This document shows, piece after piece, positions 22,950 to 36,500 of a DNA stretch of 64,000 bases. The notes beneath the pieces are model-generated. The model searched no databases, was not told the origin of the DNA, and saw only the letters and a program-made list of their open reading frames with translations. Location: NCBI RefSeq assembly GCF_001949145.1, contig NW_019091568.1, forward strand, positions 314,272 to 378,271. The letters run 5' to 3'. Origin of the DNA: Acanthaster planci (Eukaryota; Echinodermata; Asteroidea; Valvatida; Acanthasteridae). The position numbers and the translations under genes were made by a program. Positions within the stretch are counted from its first letter, which is position 1. Each line of letters opens with the position of its first letter.

Positions 22950-24760
22950 TAAAGCCATTTGATACATGTACATGTAATTTGCCTTAATGAAACACTGTGT
23001 GACTCAACAAAATTGGATGATGAAATATTGATTGATGTGTTTACTGTTGTAAGAAAAGACAGAACCACTTGAAGACACGGTGGTGGTGTTGCAGTGTACA
23101 TAATCATCTCACTTACATACATACATGTATTTCACAAGAAGATCTGACATCATGTGGGAGCATCTAGAGGTAAAATACCGGTGTGCACTGAGTCTAGTTA
23201 GATCTGTTTATAGACCACCTACATGTAATTCTAGTACATGTAGTCTTTTCTTCGAAAAACTTGATAACGATCTATCAGGAGCCATAAAGACCAATAATGA
23301 AATTATCTTACTGGGTGATTTTGATAGCGATTTTGCTGATAGTGCTGATAGTATTACGGGTAATCTCAGTTTTATACAGAGATGTATGGGCAAACACAGT
23401 TACATGTAATCCAGCAACCAACCAGGGTAACCAGTCAGAGCAAAACCACCCTTGATGTAACCTTTGTCAATAATCCAGATGTCTGTAATAGTGGGGGGTT
23501 GTTTATACGGGCATCAGTGATACGGGCATCAGTGATCATTACCCCATTTACACTATTAAGAATTCCAAATGTCATTTTCAAACCCAGCACATTCATAATT
23601 GTGTGTCATACAGGCCATTGCAAATTCTTGACACACAGAATTCTATCTATTATTTATCATGTCAACAATGGGAAATCCTTGATTCCATTGTTGACATTGA
23701 TTTAACGTGTGAAAAATGGGTTTGACATGTTCATGAATGTTGCTGATTCCCATATTCCTCTACGACAAAAGATTGTGAGGAAAAGTGCCTGTCCATGAAT
23801 ATCACGTGATATTGTTGACTTGATGCAAAAGAGAGACAAATTGCACAGAGCCACTGGGAAATCAAACAGTAACGAATTATGAAGTGCATACCACTCCGTG
23901 AGAAACAGAGTCACTCGCTCAATACGTACATGTACGTAAACATACATGTAAGTCAGATTGCTATAGTGGTACCGGTATTCTTTGTAATAGCAAAGGAAAT
24001 GGCGAGAAAATATGGAAGTGTGTTAATGAGGTACATGTAATTGCAAAGAAAAACCCACTTTACCAAACTCAGTTCATCATCACGAAGGTCAAAAGTGATA
24101 AGCCTGACGATATTGCTGATGTCTTTAATGAATGTTTCATGAACTGCACAAAGGAAGTGACTGAGAAGCTACCATGACAATATGTGCTCATCACACATGG
24201 ATGATGGCGCTCTTAACGCCTTTGAAATAGAATCTGTCCTGGAACAGTCCAAGTAAATGTACATGTATATCAGTGTATATTGCCAAAACTGTAAATACAG
24301 TGTGTAACATGAATACAAATAAGGCTACTGGGAATGATGAAGTTAGTTGTCACCTACTAAAATTGCTCTGCCTGCAATTTTTGAGTCACTTGTGTTGTAG
24401 TCAAGACCATCACAAGACCAGACACAAGACCATGCACAAGACCAGATACAGGGAACAGTATGAACAATGAGAAAGGAATGCTTTTGTTGCAGTTTATTCG
24501 AATACCGGAAGCTTGTGACTTGAATTCATACGGAAGTCTTGTGTTAGTCTTGTGTGGTCTTGTGAAGGTCTTAAGTGGTCTTGACTATAACACTGCCAGT
24601 CACTAATTAAGCTAGTTAATTGGTCTTTACAATCCAGTTTGGTACATGTACCTCAAATTATGAAAGATGCAAAGGTCATACCGGTTTACAAAACTGGTAC
24701 AGGTACTGGTTTGCTAAGGGGGATATTGAACCTGAGGCTTTTTACAGAACGTACATGTAC
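22950..24760 (+). mobile_element. Decayed LINE: endonuclease and start of reverse transcriptase
   Basis: Despite frame changes and stops, ordered LINE motifs are readable. They are RKDR..HGGGVAVYI (about 23,052-23,106), YRPP (about 23,208), LGDFDSDF (about 23,308-23,330, GDFN with N changed to D), QQPTRVT..SKTTLDVTFVN (about 23,411-23,470), MQKRDKLHRA (about 23,822), KATGNDEVS..LLK (about 24,320-24,365) and DAKVIPVYKTG (about 24,665-24,697). This is the order of an APE endonuclease followed by the reverse transcriptase start in Jockey/CR1-type elements. The rest of the reverse transcriptase is missing. A small DNA element interrupts it at 24390-24595. It is broken and inactive. Confidence 0.72.
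24390..24595. mobile_element. Small hAT-like element of CAAGACCA repeats inside the LINE
   Basis: The left end TTGTGTTGTAGTCAAGACC is the inverse of the right end GGTCTTGACTATAACACTG. Next to each end are CAAGACCA and TGGTCTTG repeats respectively. AGTCAC flanks both sides (24384-24389 and 24598-24603), within an 8-bp window that matches at 6 positions. LINE reading resumes directly after it, so this insertion is younger than the LINE. Its ends resemble those of the larger element at 15242-16443. Confidence 0.6.
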
Positions 24761-24863
24761 ATGTTCTACCGGTACAAGCTTTCTGCTAATCTGTACTAGT
24801 ACATGTACATGTATATCTGCACTAGCACATGTACATGTACATACTTACGCATTTTGGGGATAA

Positions 24864-26580
24864 AATGGTGCATTTTAGCCTTAAATTTGCACCCACTTTT
24901 TTGAGCCCAGGTTCACGTACATGTACCTGTACTTCATTTCATCAAAACTACTTGGGGTTAATTTTTCTCAGAAGTGTTGGTTATGGAGGTTATGACAAAT
25001 ACATCCACCGAACCTCTGGCTCCTCCCATGTTGTGGGAGCATTACCGGTTTTGGTAATCGAGCCTGATGTTCATGGATTGATCGAAATCAAATTTCATGC
25101 TTGTTAGTCTGGTGTCGATGTACATCCAGACATCTATTGTTTGGGTAATTACCGGATGGTGTACCCTAAATTAATGGTTTCCATCAGCTAATCAACCCTC
25201 CTCGGTCTGGTTCCTGTCTTGCTATGGTTTTTCATTTTCTGACTCATGTAGTGGGGATGTGTTCCGTTGCTGGGGCGCCGGAGTCAACTACATGTACATG
25301 TACAGGCAGATCCTGTGGCACAAAGACAAGGTTACAGAGGATTTCCTGTGATGGCTTTAGTTTACTGGCAGTTTTGGTTCATATCAGAGCTGGTTCTATA
25401 GACAAGCTTACCACATGTACATGTACATGCATTTAACCTATACATGTACTGTACGTGTGCCATAAGTCTGTAAGTTGATTGTGCCTGAGGTACAGTAATA
25501 GTACGTACCTTATGTCAGAGCTTTCATATTGAGCATTACATGTTCATGAACCTGCTTTGGATCAGTCGTTTAGCGCTTGATGTTGGAAGAAGATGTATGA
25601 ATACCGTAGCTTTGCCGAGATTTGGAGACTGAAGGATTCTGTAACTTCTATTGGATAATTGTGTGACAGTTTTACAAATACACAGATGCATGATTCATGT
25701 ATCTTTGTGTTTGTGAAGTGCGCTTTTGGCATTGTTACCGGACTGCTTATAATCAGCATAGAAATTTGATGCAGTGTTGAATTTCACCGAGACTGAAGAA
25801 TTTTCAGATGGCTGAGACTTCAACTGGATAGTGATTCTCGTCATTATTTTCTGAAGACAGTGGCAATGTGATGTACATGTACCGTATCTACAGTTGGTCA
25901 GAGGTACATTTTTGAAGATTTTCTTACATTTATGTATAATGCCAAATGATTTTTCAAATGTAGCATGTACATGTACATGTATATGAATTTAGAATTTCTA
26001 TGCGAACTGTCTATGCGAACTGACACATCAGGAAATGCTACAGATGTACACAGTACATGTACATTTACTAGTACCGGTACATGCAGATTGGATGTCAACC
26101 ACAGGAAAAGTGTGAAAAAAGACAGAGTGTTTTTCATTATTTACCATGACCAGTGTCTTTCGTGCTACTTTTTTATTGTAAAAGTGGATTTCCAGCAAAA
26201 AGGGCAAACAGTTTTCTGTCAAGTGTTAAACAATCTTGCCACAGAAATTAAATGAACAAAAATGAATAACTCAGTATACAATGAATTATTTTTTACCTAA
26301 TTGTACCCATACATGTGCAACAAGGTGTGCAGTACATGTAAAAATTATTCAGTATACAAATACATGTACGTACATGTAGTTGGTATGTGTACCATTACAT
26401 GTGTACGCACTACCGGTACATGTATTTACATGGACATGGACATGTACATGTACATATGTACCGTACATGGACATGTACCGGTACCAGAACTTGTTTTGAT
26501 CATTTGGATCTGATATGCACAAGGTCATTTCTCTTCCTTTAGAATTCAATATAATAAAGCATCCTCACTGACTACACTGA
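24864..26580. other. Intergenic DNA; hexamer words, no gene seen
   Basis: Nothing beyond TACATG/ACCGGT tracts was recognised. Short open frames such as 25965-26255 cross those tracts and show no domain. Confidence 0.5.
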
Positions 26581-26614
26581 TGGGATTATGACGTGGCCAG
26601 TCACACAGTACCTG

Positions 26615-26628
26615 GTTGCTATGGCAAC
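26615..26628. promoter_or_regulatory. RFX (X-box) consensus palindrome
   Basis: GTTGCTATGGCAAC matches the RFX factor binding consensus GTTRCC/TATGGYAAC, a near-perfect imperfect palindrome. It lies about 800 bp before the RhoGAP start codon in a hexamer-poor block (about 26,500-26,720). RFX factors drive ciliary and some immune genes. A role here is inference. Confidence 0.45.
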
Positions 26629-26930
26629 ACCTTCACACGCTTTCAAATCACAATAAGATTTTATTAGCTTCAGAAGGTTGCATTACTGATGCACATGTAG
26701 CAGTTTTATTCGGGCGTGGTTTTTTCTGGTTTTTGTTTTTTTAACACAAGTTTGTGATTTTGCACAACATAATTACACGCTCACAAAACAGACTGTGGTT
26801 TTTGTGATCTAAGCAGATGACAGATACACATACATTTCACAGACTGTAAACTTACAAGCTCTGGTCTAGTAACATATGTTTAGACTGCCAAACGTTGATT
26901 ATCAGGGGAAAAATGTATTAAATGTCTCTA

Positions 26931-26995
26931 CATGTATCTACATGTACATGTACACGTACATACTTGTACATGCACGGGTACATGTGTACATGTAT
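26931..26995. repeat. TACATG/TACGTG word cluster
   Basis: A run of TACATG units mixed with ACACGTAC and TGCACGGG variants. It is the last dense cluster before the RhoGAP start region. Confidence 0.75.
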
Positions 26996-27310
26996 AATGT
27001 TTTATTCAGAAACCAGACTGTAATTAAAATGAAATCTGTTTGAAATTGATACTGAGAAAGCACCAGTAACTTTGCATTCCGTGTCTATAAACTTCTGCGG
27101 TGTTCTGTCACTTTACCATGATGTTTAGCAAAATAAAAGCACCTGTACAACATGAACTACAAGGCATACAAGCAAATGTTCATCTGTGGTGTATGTAAAT
27201 GTTGCACCTGTTCTGGCCCTTGAAAAATTCAATTCCATTTTCCCATTGGAAATTTTAAATGATGATTTTTCTCCCCTCCCAGGTCCCTGTTGCAACGCAC
27301 AAGATAATTA

Positions 27311-27350
27311 TATAATATAGAAGGCTTCCACTCTTTGTTGCTGTAGTAAC
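27311..27350 (+). promoter_or_regulatory. Possible RhoGAP promoter: TATA-like box and second RFX-like motif
   Basis: TATAATATA (27311-27319) is followed by GTTGCTGTAGTAAC (27337-27350), a weaker RFX-like palindrome, about 75 bp before the start codon. If this TATA is used, transcription would begin near 27340-27350 and the 5' UTR would be short. The competing reading is that 27405 begins a spliced exon after the TTACACCAG acceptor, with the promoter further upstream. Confidence 0.3.
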
Positions 27351-27425
27351 CACATCTTGACTGCCATCTCTTCTCCCTTGCATCTTCACACCCACTTACA
27401 CCAGTGACGAGTCTACCGACCCAAG

Positions 27426-27582
27426 ATGCATCAGCCCCGGGATCGGACGGGGAAGAACACAGCCGACTTTGAGGCCTACTTCTCAGAGTTGGAGGAGATC
27501 CAGCAGGCCTGTAAGATGGCTGAGAGCAATGGCTCTAACTCCTGCACGGACGGAGAGGATGAAGAAGCAAAGACACCAGACG
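27426..27582 (+). CDS. ARHGAP18/28/40-like: RhoGAP coding exon 1
   Basis: The ATG has A at -3, with an in-frame stop 21 bases upstream. The exon encodes a basic start and the ADFEAYFSELEEIQQ segment that parallels the MEDYWIELENI-type motif of vertebrate relatives, then an acidic stretch. The donor is GACG|GTAAGC, phase 1. Confidence 0.8.
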
Positions 27583-30500
27583 GTAAGCAAAGTTCAAGTG
27601 AGTGTCTTGTGATTTTTGTCTTGTCGGAATTGTGTATCACAATTTGTGGATAAATTTCTTGTGGTGTAAAAAGCAAGAGTAAGATTTGCCGGTAGTCACC
27701 ATTTACATGTAGAGAGGACTCATCCATTGTTAGTCATTTACTGCTTGTTGCCGGATGACATGCATCGGTACACACACACAATTTTCCTAAGTTGTTCCTT
27801 GGAGGATGTGTACACTCGTTTAAGAAATCTTTTTTTCATTTTCACGGTTGGCTCAAAGCGTGGAAGACAATCCTAAACATAGACGCTGCTACAAAGTGGA
27901 CCTGCCAACCCACAATAATCTGGAAATGCCTTTCTTGAGTAATTAGAGCTGGCTTGGGGAGCCCACTCCACGTACAAAAGAGCAAATTGGGATTAAAGAC
28001 CTAATTTGTTTGGGTGTACTGATTTGCCAGGGAGCAAAACTACACTTATATGTGCATGTACAAAAGAGATAAGGTTACAAAATCCCAACTAGCCACTCCC
28101 TTATATCAAAACAATTGGAAAAAACTTGCATACTGTAGCCACGGGTGACGCCTATAGATAAAAGCCGTGGTTCTTTTATATGTGAACCGGTTGACATCTG
28201 GACACATGCACGCATCACAGTTTTTACCAGGACAGTTGAAAAACGGCTCAACAGCAGAACTCGGGAGGGCAAACAATGAAAATACTGAAGCTTAAACTCA
28301 AGAGTTGTGCCTCCCTACATGTCTATATTTTCTGGGTGCCAGAAATAAATGGTTAGGTTGAAGAATTTGCAAAAAACCCAATCCCTGCAGCTTTTTCGGG
28401 GATGAAACCTGACATTAACTGGTTAGAATTCCTGAAACCTTCAAGTATTTTATCACTGTCATTAATACAACCCTCTTGCAAAATGTTTAGTGGATTTTTT
28501 TCTTCCCTCAATCTCACCCCTGCTGTCCAAACAACAGGCAAAACTACTTTGCTCCTGGAAAGTTATAGCCTGTTTGGAAATTAACGAAGCTCCCTTTTTT
28601 ACCTACTGGGTACTTGTAAATCTCAGACACCTGTGAATAAATCTTTGCATTTCCTTGTAATTTGTTTAGATTGAATCAGGGTGTGTTGGTACTAACTGCC
28701 AAAGAGAGAGAGAGATACATGTACATGTACATACATGTATGTACCAGTAGTCAGCATTTGCTGTAACCTTTTTTGTTCATCGCTCCTGAACACAGAATAA
28801 ATAGGGCTAAAGCGGGTTAGCATCTCATTTATTATTGTTGTGATGGTTAAAGTTATGTGAAGTAGTCTGTCTGTTTTCTGGAAATGAAGATCCCTCTGTC
28901 AAAATGCTGATTCATGTTCCTTAAAGAAAGGCATTTCAAGGCAGAAGACAACAAATGTACCAGTAAATAACAAGCACTGTCAAAAAGGAAAAATGCCATT
29001 GGGCTGTTATCTAATGTACCGCTAGTGTCAATGCAATTAATACAAAGAAAATTACATTCAAGAGCATAATGTATGTCTGCTCAAAATTCAAAACCAGACA
29101 TGAATAACATTTCTGTCGTATCCAAGCGTATGGTGATCCATTGCACCTTAGAATAGAATCTAATCTTCCCATCTCTGGAAAAGCACCGTTTGGTTCTTTT
29201 ACCATAATGATACTGATGAATTGATTTTTGTATGCCTAAGGTACACACAATATCTTGAACTTAATGCGGGGTTGTGAGTTGCCATGAGAAGGCTCCCGGC
29301 AGCTGCCAGATATTGTCTGTTTGATTGGAGTGCTCTAGCGTAGATCATTAACTCGTTGCAACGTTGAAGTGCTGAGAGGGTGGCACAAACAATTCCGATG
29401 CGAGTAATCAGATAATATTTTTTAATTGGCTCTTCAAAGACTCTCGCCAGACATGATAAGCCATGTTATGGCCGAGGGGGCCGCTCTCAAAAATTCGAGT
29501 TTCACAAGACATGTTTTTTGATACAAGTACTACTGGTACACACATGTGCCGGTCTCAAAGGGTTTTACTGTGTTTTGAATGACCCTGTAGGTTTTTTGTT
29601 TGGGGGGGGATGTTTTTGTGTTTTTAAAAGTCCAGTTTGTGAAATTTTGATTGTTTGTTTGATTGTTTGTATCTATGTAAAGCCTGCATGATTCATCAAT
29701 AAGAAAATCCACACAGTGAATGTTGAACAGTCTTAAATTATGAAGACGGGATTCATCAATAATACAGGTGCACATGTACATGTAGTACAAATAATACATG
29801 TACATGTGTGTCTTTATTTAAAAAGCGACAAAGAATAATGTAACGATAGGACCATTTAGCTGCTTAAAAGATGAGTCAGAATGCATCCAAATGTTATTTT
29901 GCAACTTTGTTATGCTAAACAGAAGGCTTGACTTGGCCACTCAAAGTGAAGGTTCTGTTGTGAATAGAAAGATGAAGGAAACAAAGAAAATAAAAACTAC
30001 ATGTACTTAAAACGACTACTTTGCTGATGCCGCTAGAGAACAATAAATACTGTTATTGGAAATTGGAAACAAGCCAAAAAAGGGCCAACAGTGTCAGTGG
30101 CCAGCAACTTCGGGGATGGAATGCAAGGCCACCGTGTACACTATTTGATCTCTGTTTTGTTTTGTGTAACTTCCAGGGGAACCGGAACTGAGGTGGTTGA
30201 AGGAAGCGGGTCTGTCGTCTATTGCTGACACCCTCAAAGGTACGTGCTCCAAGTGCCGTCACTTCATATTGTAAGTCTCTGTAGTTACCGGTAGTATGTG
30301 TACATGTACATCAGTGACCTTTTAGGTCTTTTGGATCAGGAAGCTGTGTTGGTTTATTTCGTCGCGCAGTTTCCTTCATGGCTTTGGAGGCTGAAACCTG
30401 ATGCAGTTGTGCGGGTAGATTGTTTCCCAATTAACTTGTAGTTTCAATTGCACAGTTTTAGCAATTAATGTATTTCAGTTACTACCGGTAGTTAAACTTA

Positions 30501-33500
30501 GCCCACATGGATCCTCCAATTTTAGTCAACAAGGGGCCAACAAATTAAAAAATTTCTTTGTGTAACTTTTGATATCCTTCCTGAGGAGTGAGGCTTATCT
30601 TGGGGGCTTGTTGCTCACTTTTGGAAGGAAAGGGAAGAGAAGTTATCCCCATAAATAGCCCTTTTCTCATTCTTTTACAAAAGTGAAGCAACTGTATGCT
30701 GCTATTACACCCCCCCCATCCACCAATGACCAGACATTATTGAAATGTAAGTTCCAAAATTGCAACCTTTTTTGGTGTCATTCCCACAGATGGGAAGATC
30801 CTAGATGAAGGTGTTGTGGACAATGCAACATCGACGCTGACACGCACCCAGGCTGAAGCAGTCAAGAAGAGGGTGGAGAAGGTCAACGAGACGTTGAGGC
30901 ATAAACAGAGACAGGAATCGCGCATACCAGATGTCCGTGACATCTTCCCTCCAAACCAAGAGGTGAGCCTGGTAACCTGATTGGCTTTCTCATTTAGAGT
31001 ATTTTTTACCCTTTGGCTCAGTGTGGCATTCTTTTTTTCTGACTGAGTGCCATGAAGCCCAAGACGGAACACTGCTGTCAACTCTGCTAAGAATCACAGT
31101 ACCGGTTGCATTAGTTCTTGACATTTGTCATGGATTTTCATTTGTGAAAATGTCTCTCAGCCGTTGCATAATCATAGACATGGACATGTAAGTTATCCCA
31201 GCTTAGAAAGGAAAACAAACAGGATTGTTTGTGTCACAGTCCTGATGAATATTTATTTTAATAGTGCATCGCTTTTAGGTAATTACACGTACACAAGAAA
31301 ACCTGCAGTCCATAGTTACGCATGTCTCTCTGCTGCTGATGCACTCTGATAAATACTAATGTGTTTGGCGTTTCTATCTGTCCATCCTTGAAATGCTTTT
31401 AACACATGACATTTATCAAATGCGCCCAGAGTCTTGGGATTGTTTCCATGCACTTGTTTAGTATCACCAACAGAGGGCGCTCTTGTTGATCTCCATAAAA
31501 ACTCATCTATTAGCACTTGCTGAGCAGGAGAGGGGGCTATTGTCAAATCCAGGATTAATAAAACAGTTGTCTGAACTAAATTACAAGTATGTGAACGTGT
31601 CACAGGAAACAAGCTATCTTCAGTTTGCTGTTTTTTTCGTGTTTCAGGCAAATCCTGATCTGATGAATATTTTCCAATATTCCAGAAACTGAGTTACCCA
31701 TATTTAATCATCCAATCCTTAAAGTGTTGGTGTGCTCAGTATTTTGGACAGGGGGAGGGGGGCCAAATTAATCTGTTAGAGTTTTGCTAATTGTACATAA
31801 TGTCCACTAACATCCATGTACTACTGGTAGTATTCTATGCAACTTTGTACAAATGACGCTTATAGAAAAGCTATTTTTTCAACTGTTGAAGGATGGTTAA
31901 AGCTTTCAACCTTGTTTACATTTGTCAGCAAGTGCATGATGCTGATCACGTTGGATATTCATCCCATGTAGGAAGTTTGAAAATTTTTAATGTTACATGT
32001 ACGGTAGATCTGTCTTTAAGCACTCCACAGTGAGCAATTTCCTTGCAAATTAAATTTCCTTTAAAAAAAGGCAACACGTTTTGGATAATGTGCGATCCAG
32101 TTTAAAAAAAATTAATGCACCACAGCATAAAGGAATGCAGTTTGCAAAACATTGTTGCAAATTTCTTGGTGTGACAATCAAGCGCACTGTAGCATTTCAA
32201 TAATTGATAGAGCCCTTAACACAGTGTGTAATCATGTATCTAAATTTTCTATACAAAACTACTGGTAGTGGATCGCTACACAAAATAATTTTGTTGCCAT
32301 AGATGCTAAAAGAAAAATGCATATCAAATTTGTCATCCAAGATCTTACAACGAAATCATCCCCTGCAGTGTACACACATGTACATGAACTTCTAAAAGAT
32401 TTTGAGGTTGTTGACCATTCTGCATATTCTAATGTACCAAAGGGCATCACCGTCCCTTGATATTTCTCATTTTCAAGTCATTCACGAAATTAATGTGTAT
32501 GTACATGTACATGTACATGTGAGACAAGTAATTACAAATTTTTCCAAAATGAGAAACGGCTGTGAGTGACTGTTCTGTCATCAGTCTTTTCATCCGACAT
32601 TTGTCCCTCATCTCCAAAATTATCAATTTCTCGTTCAAGCAGCACAATCAGTTTATCTATCATCGAGTGGCAACAATTTGTCTTCCCAGTAAATTGGAGG
32701 AAATTGCAGGGATAACCTGAGATGCCCCCCCCAGCCCTTCAATCTCTGGGGATTCTCAGTGGGAAAACTAGGCAAAGCCACAAGGACTTCCAACCTGTGG
32801 AGTTGGGTGACTGCGTACTGCCTTTCCTTTGGGAGAATTCGTAGGCAGGAACCATGCTCCTCTTTAAACATTTAGTTGGTCACAAGTGAAGAAATATCTG
32901 GTAATTCCAGCTGACAGAGCATTTAAGCATGCAAGTAGTAAAACAGTTTTTCAGGATGATTGGGCTTTCCTATTTTTTCTGGGATTGTGGCAGTACTCAG
33001 TGCATTTCAAACGACTCTTGAAAGTCAAGCAAAAATAACATTTTAACTTGAACATGCACAAACGGTACGAACTGATTAGCCAAATGAGTTTACACTGGAG
33101 GTTGGCACATAGTCGGATGGCATGCATTTCAAACTTTTCTTATTGGCCATACATTTACAGTACATGTACCTGTGCACGTAACATACATGTATTGCTGCAA
33201 AAAGCATGTACTGGTACATACATGTGTACATGTACATGTGTACATGTTAAATTGGTCAATACATGTAACTGCAGTGTATTATCTACCGTAGCAATCAGAA
33301 AAAGCAATCTGAAACAGGAGTACTTGTACTTGGTATTAGACAATATTCCCACAAATTTATTTTTGGAGCCAACATTAGTTGGGAATCCGGTGGTATTTGG
33401 TTTGTGACATGGTACTGCAAAACTTTCCACTACTCCATAAATTTTGTGTACATGTACTTCAAAATATGAAATTTGCCAGTGGTTGGCAACATGTGCTAAC

Positions 33501-36500
33501 TTTGTGCTTGCACAGTATTTCTTTCCTCAAGACAAAGGTTCTGTATACTCACCAAACCCTCCCACTCCCTGCGCCTGGAAGTTGGTCAGCTCCTTTGCCG
33601 TAAGCTTGGGATCCCTTTAGTCCAGTCCACAGCAGCTGATCAATGGCCTATACTTAGCTCCTATTAACCTGTCTGTCAGTGGGCCCTGCCATCTGGCACA
33701 GGGCTGGAAATGATTCGTTAGTGTACCCCTACATGTAGCTAGATATGATTAGAGATCATACTGTATGCAAGATTAAGAGTGCATTAAGGCCACGAGCATC
33801 CTTAACCCTTGGGACTTGTCCCATTGGGGCTAGACATTGAGTCCAAACATCTGTTTTGCACCCTCAAAAAAAAAATCTTCCAAAAAAGAGGAATGAATGG
33901 CTTACTGTTGGGATTTTTAATCTCTTTATTTTGTTTGACATGGCACAGGAAATAGGTTTGGAACATTGAAAACAAGTTGTTTTATGGGATTTGCAAAATA
34001 TACATACTGTACATGTAAAATACATGTGTTGTGAGTGGTTTCATGGTTCATTACATGTGCATGCATGTTCTAAGTGCTTACATGTAACACGGGTATGCTC
34101 AAATTGGAAAGTTATACATGTTAGTTTTACGTTGAAAATGTTTGTAGAAAAATTAACAAGTTACTGGGTACACATAAGATAATTATGATGGAAGGCTGAC
34201 TCATCTAGTTGTTTGCATCTTAAAAATGAGACACTTTCGTGACATGGATATCTGTTGTCATATTTTGGCCTAAAAATGCACTGTATGCAGGCATGCCACA
34301 ATCTTTTGCTGTCCCTCTTTGTAGAGTGGAGTTGTCCAAAACTTTCCCACATTACCATAGAATACAGTGCAAGGCTTGTTCCATTTCCTGTGGGTAGGAG
34401 GCAGGGCCTTGATCCTGACTCAACAGAGGGAGGGGATTGTAAAACAAGCCCTTATTGGCTTGTAGGATACTCGGACCTTTCCTGACTGATATGATGCATT
34501 GCTGGCCTTACATGTAGGCATGGGTGAATAAACTGAAGAACCTCTGCTTTCAAGAATAAGAGACACACGTACATGTTCTCCATTAAACCTCAGAATTGTA
34601 TAACGTAAAAGTGTCTTTTTGACGTCACCTTGGACACTAGTAAATGTGCATGTACATACTGGTTGTCTTCTTTACATACAGGTACAGGTAAACGTGATCA
34701 CTGGCCTTAATGACGTTGATATGAACGCACAGAAAGCAAAGAATTGGAAAACAAAATTCTGAGAACTTTTTTTGATTTAAGCAGCCTTGGGACTTTATTA
34801 CTGGGTAAGATGAGTTCCCTGTTGGCTTCTATCTTTTATTCCTTTATACAGTATTTCAAGGCAAGAAGTATTCCCTGGTTCATCATTGATAAAGTTTTGG
34901 TATGTATCAAATACATACATCTAAGTACATGTACCTGTACCATTATGTGTGCCGTTAACAGATAAAATGTCTGCGTTATGCTTGTACCGGTATGTGTGCA
35001 TTGGTGTGTTTGGAAAAGGAAATGACGTACGAGTCCTGACTATGACGCTGCTTTCCCCGGAAAAGAAAACAAAGCTACCGGCATAGATACTATTTGCGTA
35101 TGGATGTACATACATTGCAGTTTCCTGTGACAAAATTATGAATTCTGTAAAAATATACACACACAGCTAACATTTGATATTGTGGAAGTTACATATACAT
35201 AGAGGTGCATACCGGTAGGTGTACAGGTACTGTACATGTATAGAGGTGCATGCCGGTAGGTGTACAGGTACTGTACATGTACATGTATAGAGGTGCATAC
35301 CGGTAGGTGTACAGGTACTGTACATGTATAGAGGTGCATGCCGGTAGGTGTACAGGTACTGTAAATGTACATGTATAGAGGTGCATACCGGTAGGTGTAC
35401 AGGTACTGTAGAGGTGCATGCCGGTAGGTGTACAGGTACTTTACATGTACATGTATAAAGGTGCATACCGGTAGGTGTACATGTACTGTACAGGTACTGT
35501 ACATGTATAGAGGTGCATGCCGGTAGGTGTACAGGTACTGTACATGTATAGAGGTGCATGCCGGTAGGTGTACAGGTGCTGTACATGTACATGTGTAGAG
35601 GTGCATACCGGTAGGTGTACAGCTACTGTACATGTACATGTATAGAGGTGCAACTTGCTAGTCAGTGCTGATGTTTGCACTAGTTGAGTTGATGTTTCTT
35701 GGTATGGTAGTTTGTGTGAGAGTGTATCCATTGATTCACTTTTTGGCTCTCATTCAGTGTATTCCTGATGGAGTAAACTTGGTGTTCTGTAAAATATGGA
35801 CTCCCATAAAGTGGGCTGTCTTTTCCACTTGTGTACATGTACATACCGGTACGTGTACTGATACACTGAGGCATGTAGCTATTGGTCAGTATACATGCAG
35901 CTGCTACAGGTCCAAATGTCACAAAACATGGTGCAAATGTGCACACAGCTCTACTAGAAGTGCAGTGGACCTTACCTGATCGTTGAAATCTGAGGGCAAT
36001 TCCAAGTAAACAAAACCTGGAGAAGAGATCTTGGCACAGCAACAGCAGAAAGCCATGATCTACATGTACATGTACAAGGTCATGAAGTTACCGTACACGT
36101 ACAAACATTGCAGCTACATTGTTCATGTGTGTATTAAACAAGTCATGTTTTGTGTGAAGCTACGATACATACACTGTATGGTACATGCCAGTGCTATATA
36201 CATACAATACATGTACCGGACATGTACATGTATGTACATGTACCTGTACCACAGGAAACATACATGTGCCCTGTCTTCGCTCAAATTTAATCATTTTCTA
36301 CATGTATATGTATGTATTGATCAAAAGCAACTGCTTTGGTTTGTGTAGAAAGGGCGCATTTGATTACCATGAATCCCTTAGATTAATCTCATGGCCCTGG
36401 ATGCATAGCATCCATGATTCACTGCTAGCATTTCCTGTCTATATGTACATGTACTTGGAGTAGGGATGATTATTCACCAGCCATGATTTGAAGATCTGCT

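Noticed and set aside
35200-35652. CRISPR-like array
   Set aside because: Units are contiguous tandem copies without unique spacers, and the context is an animal intron.
35136-35731. Long minus-strand ORFs of Thr/Cys/Tyr/His-rich peptides
   Set aside because: They are translations of the minisatellite and TACATG words, which contain no stop in any frame.
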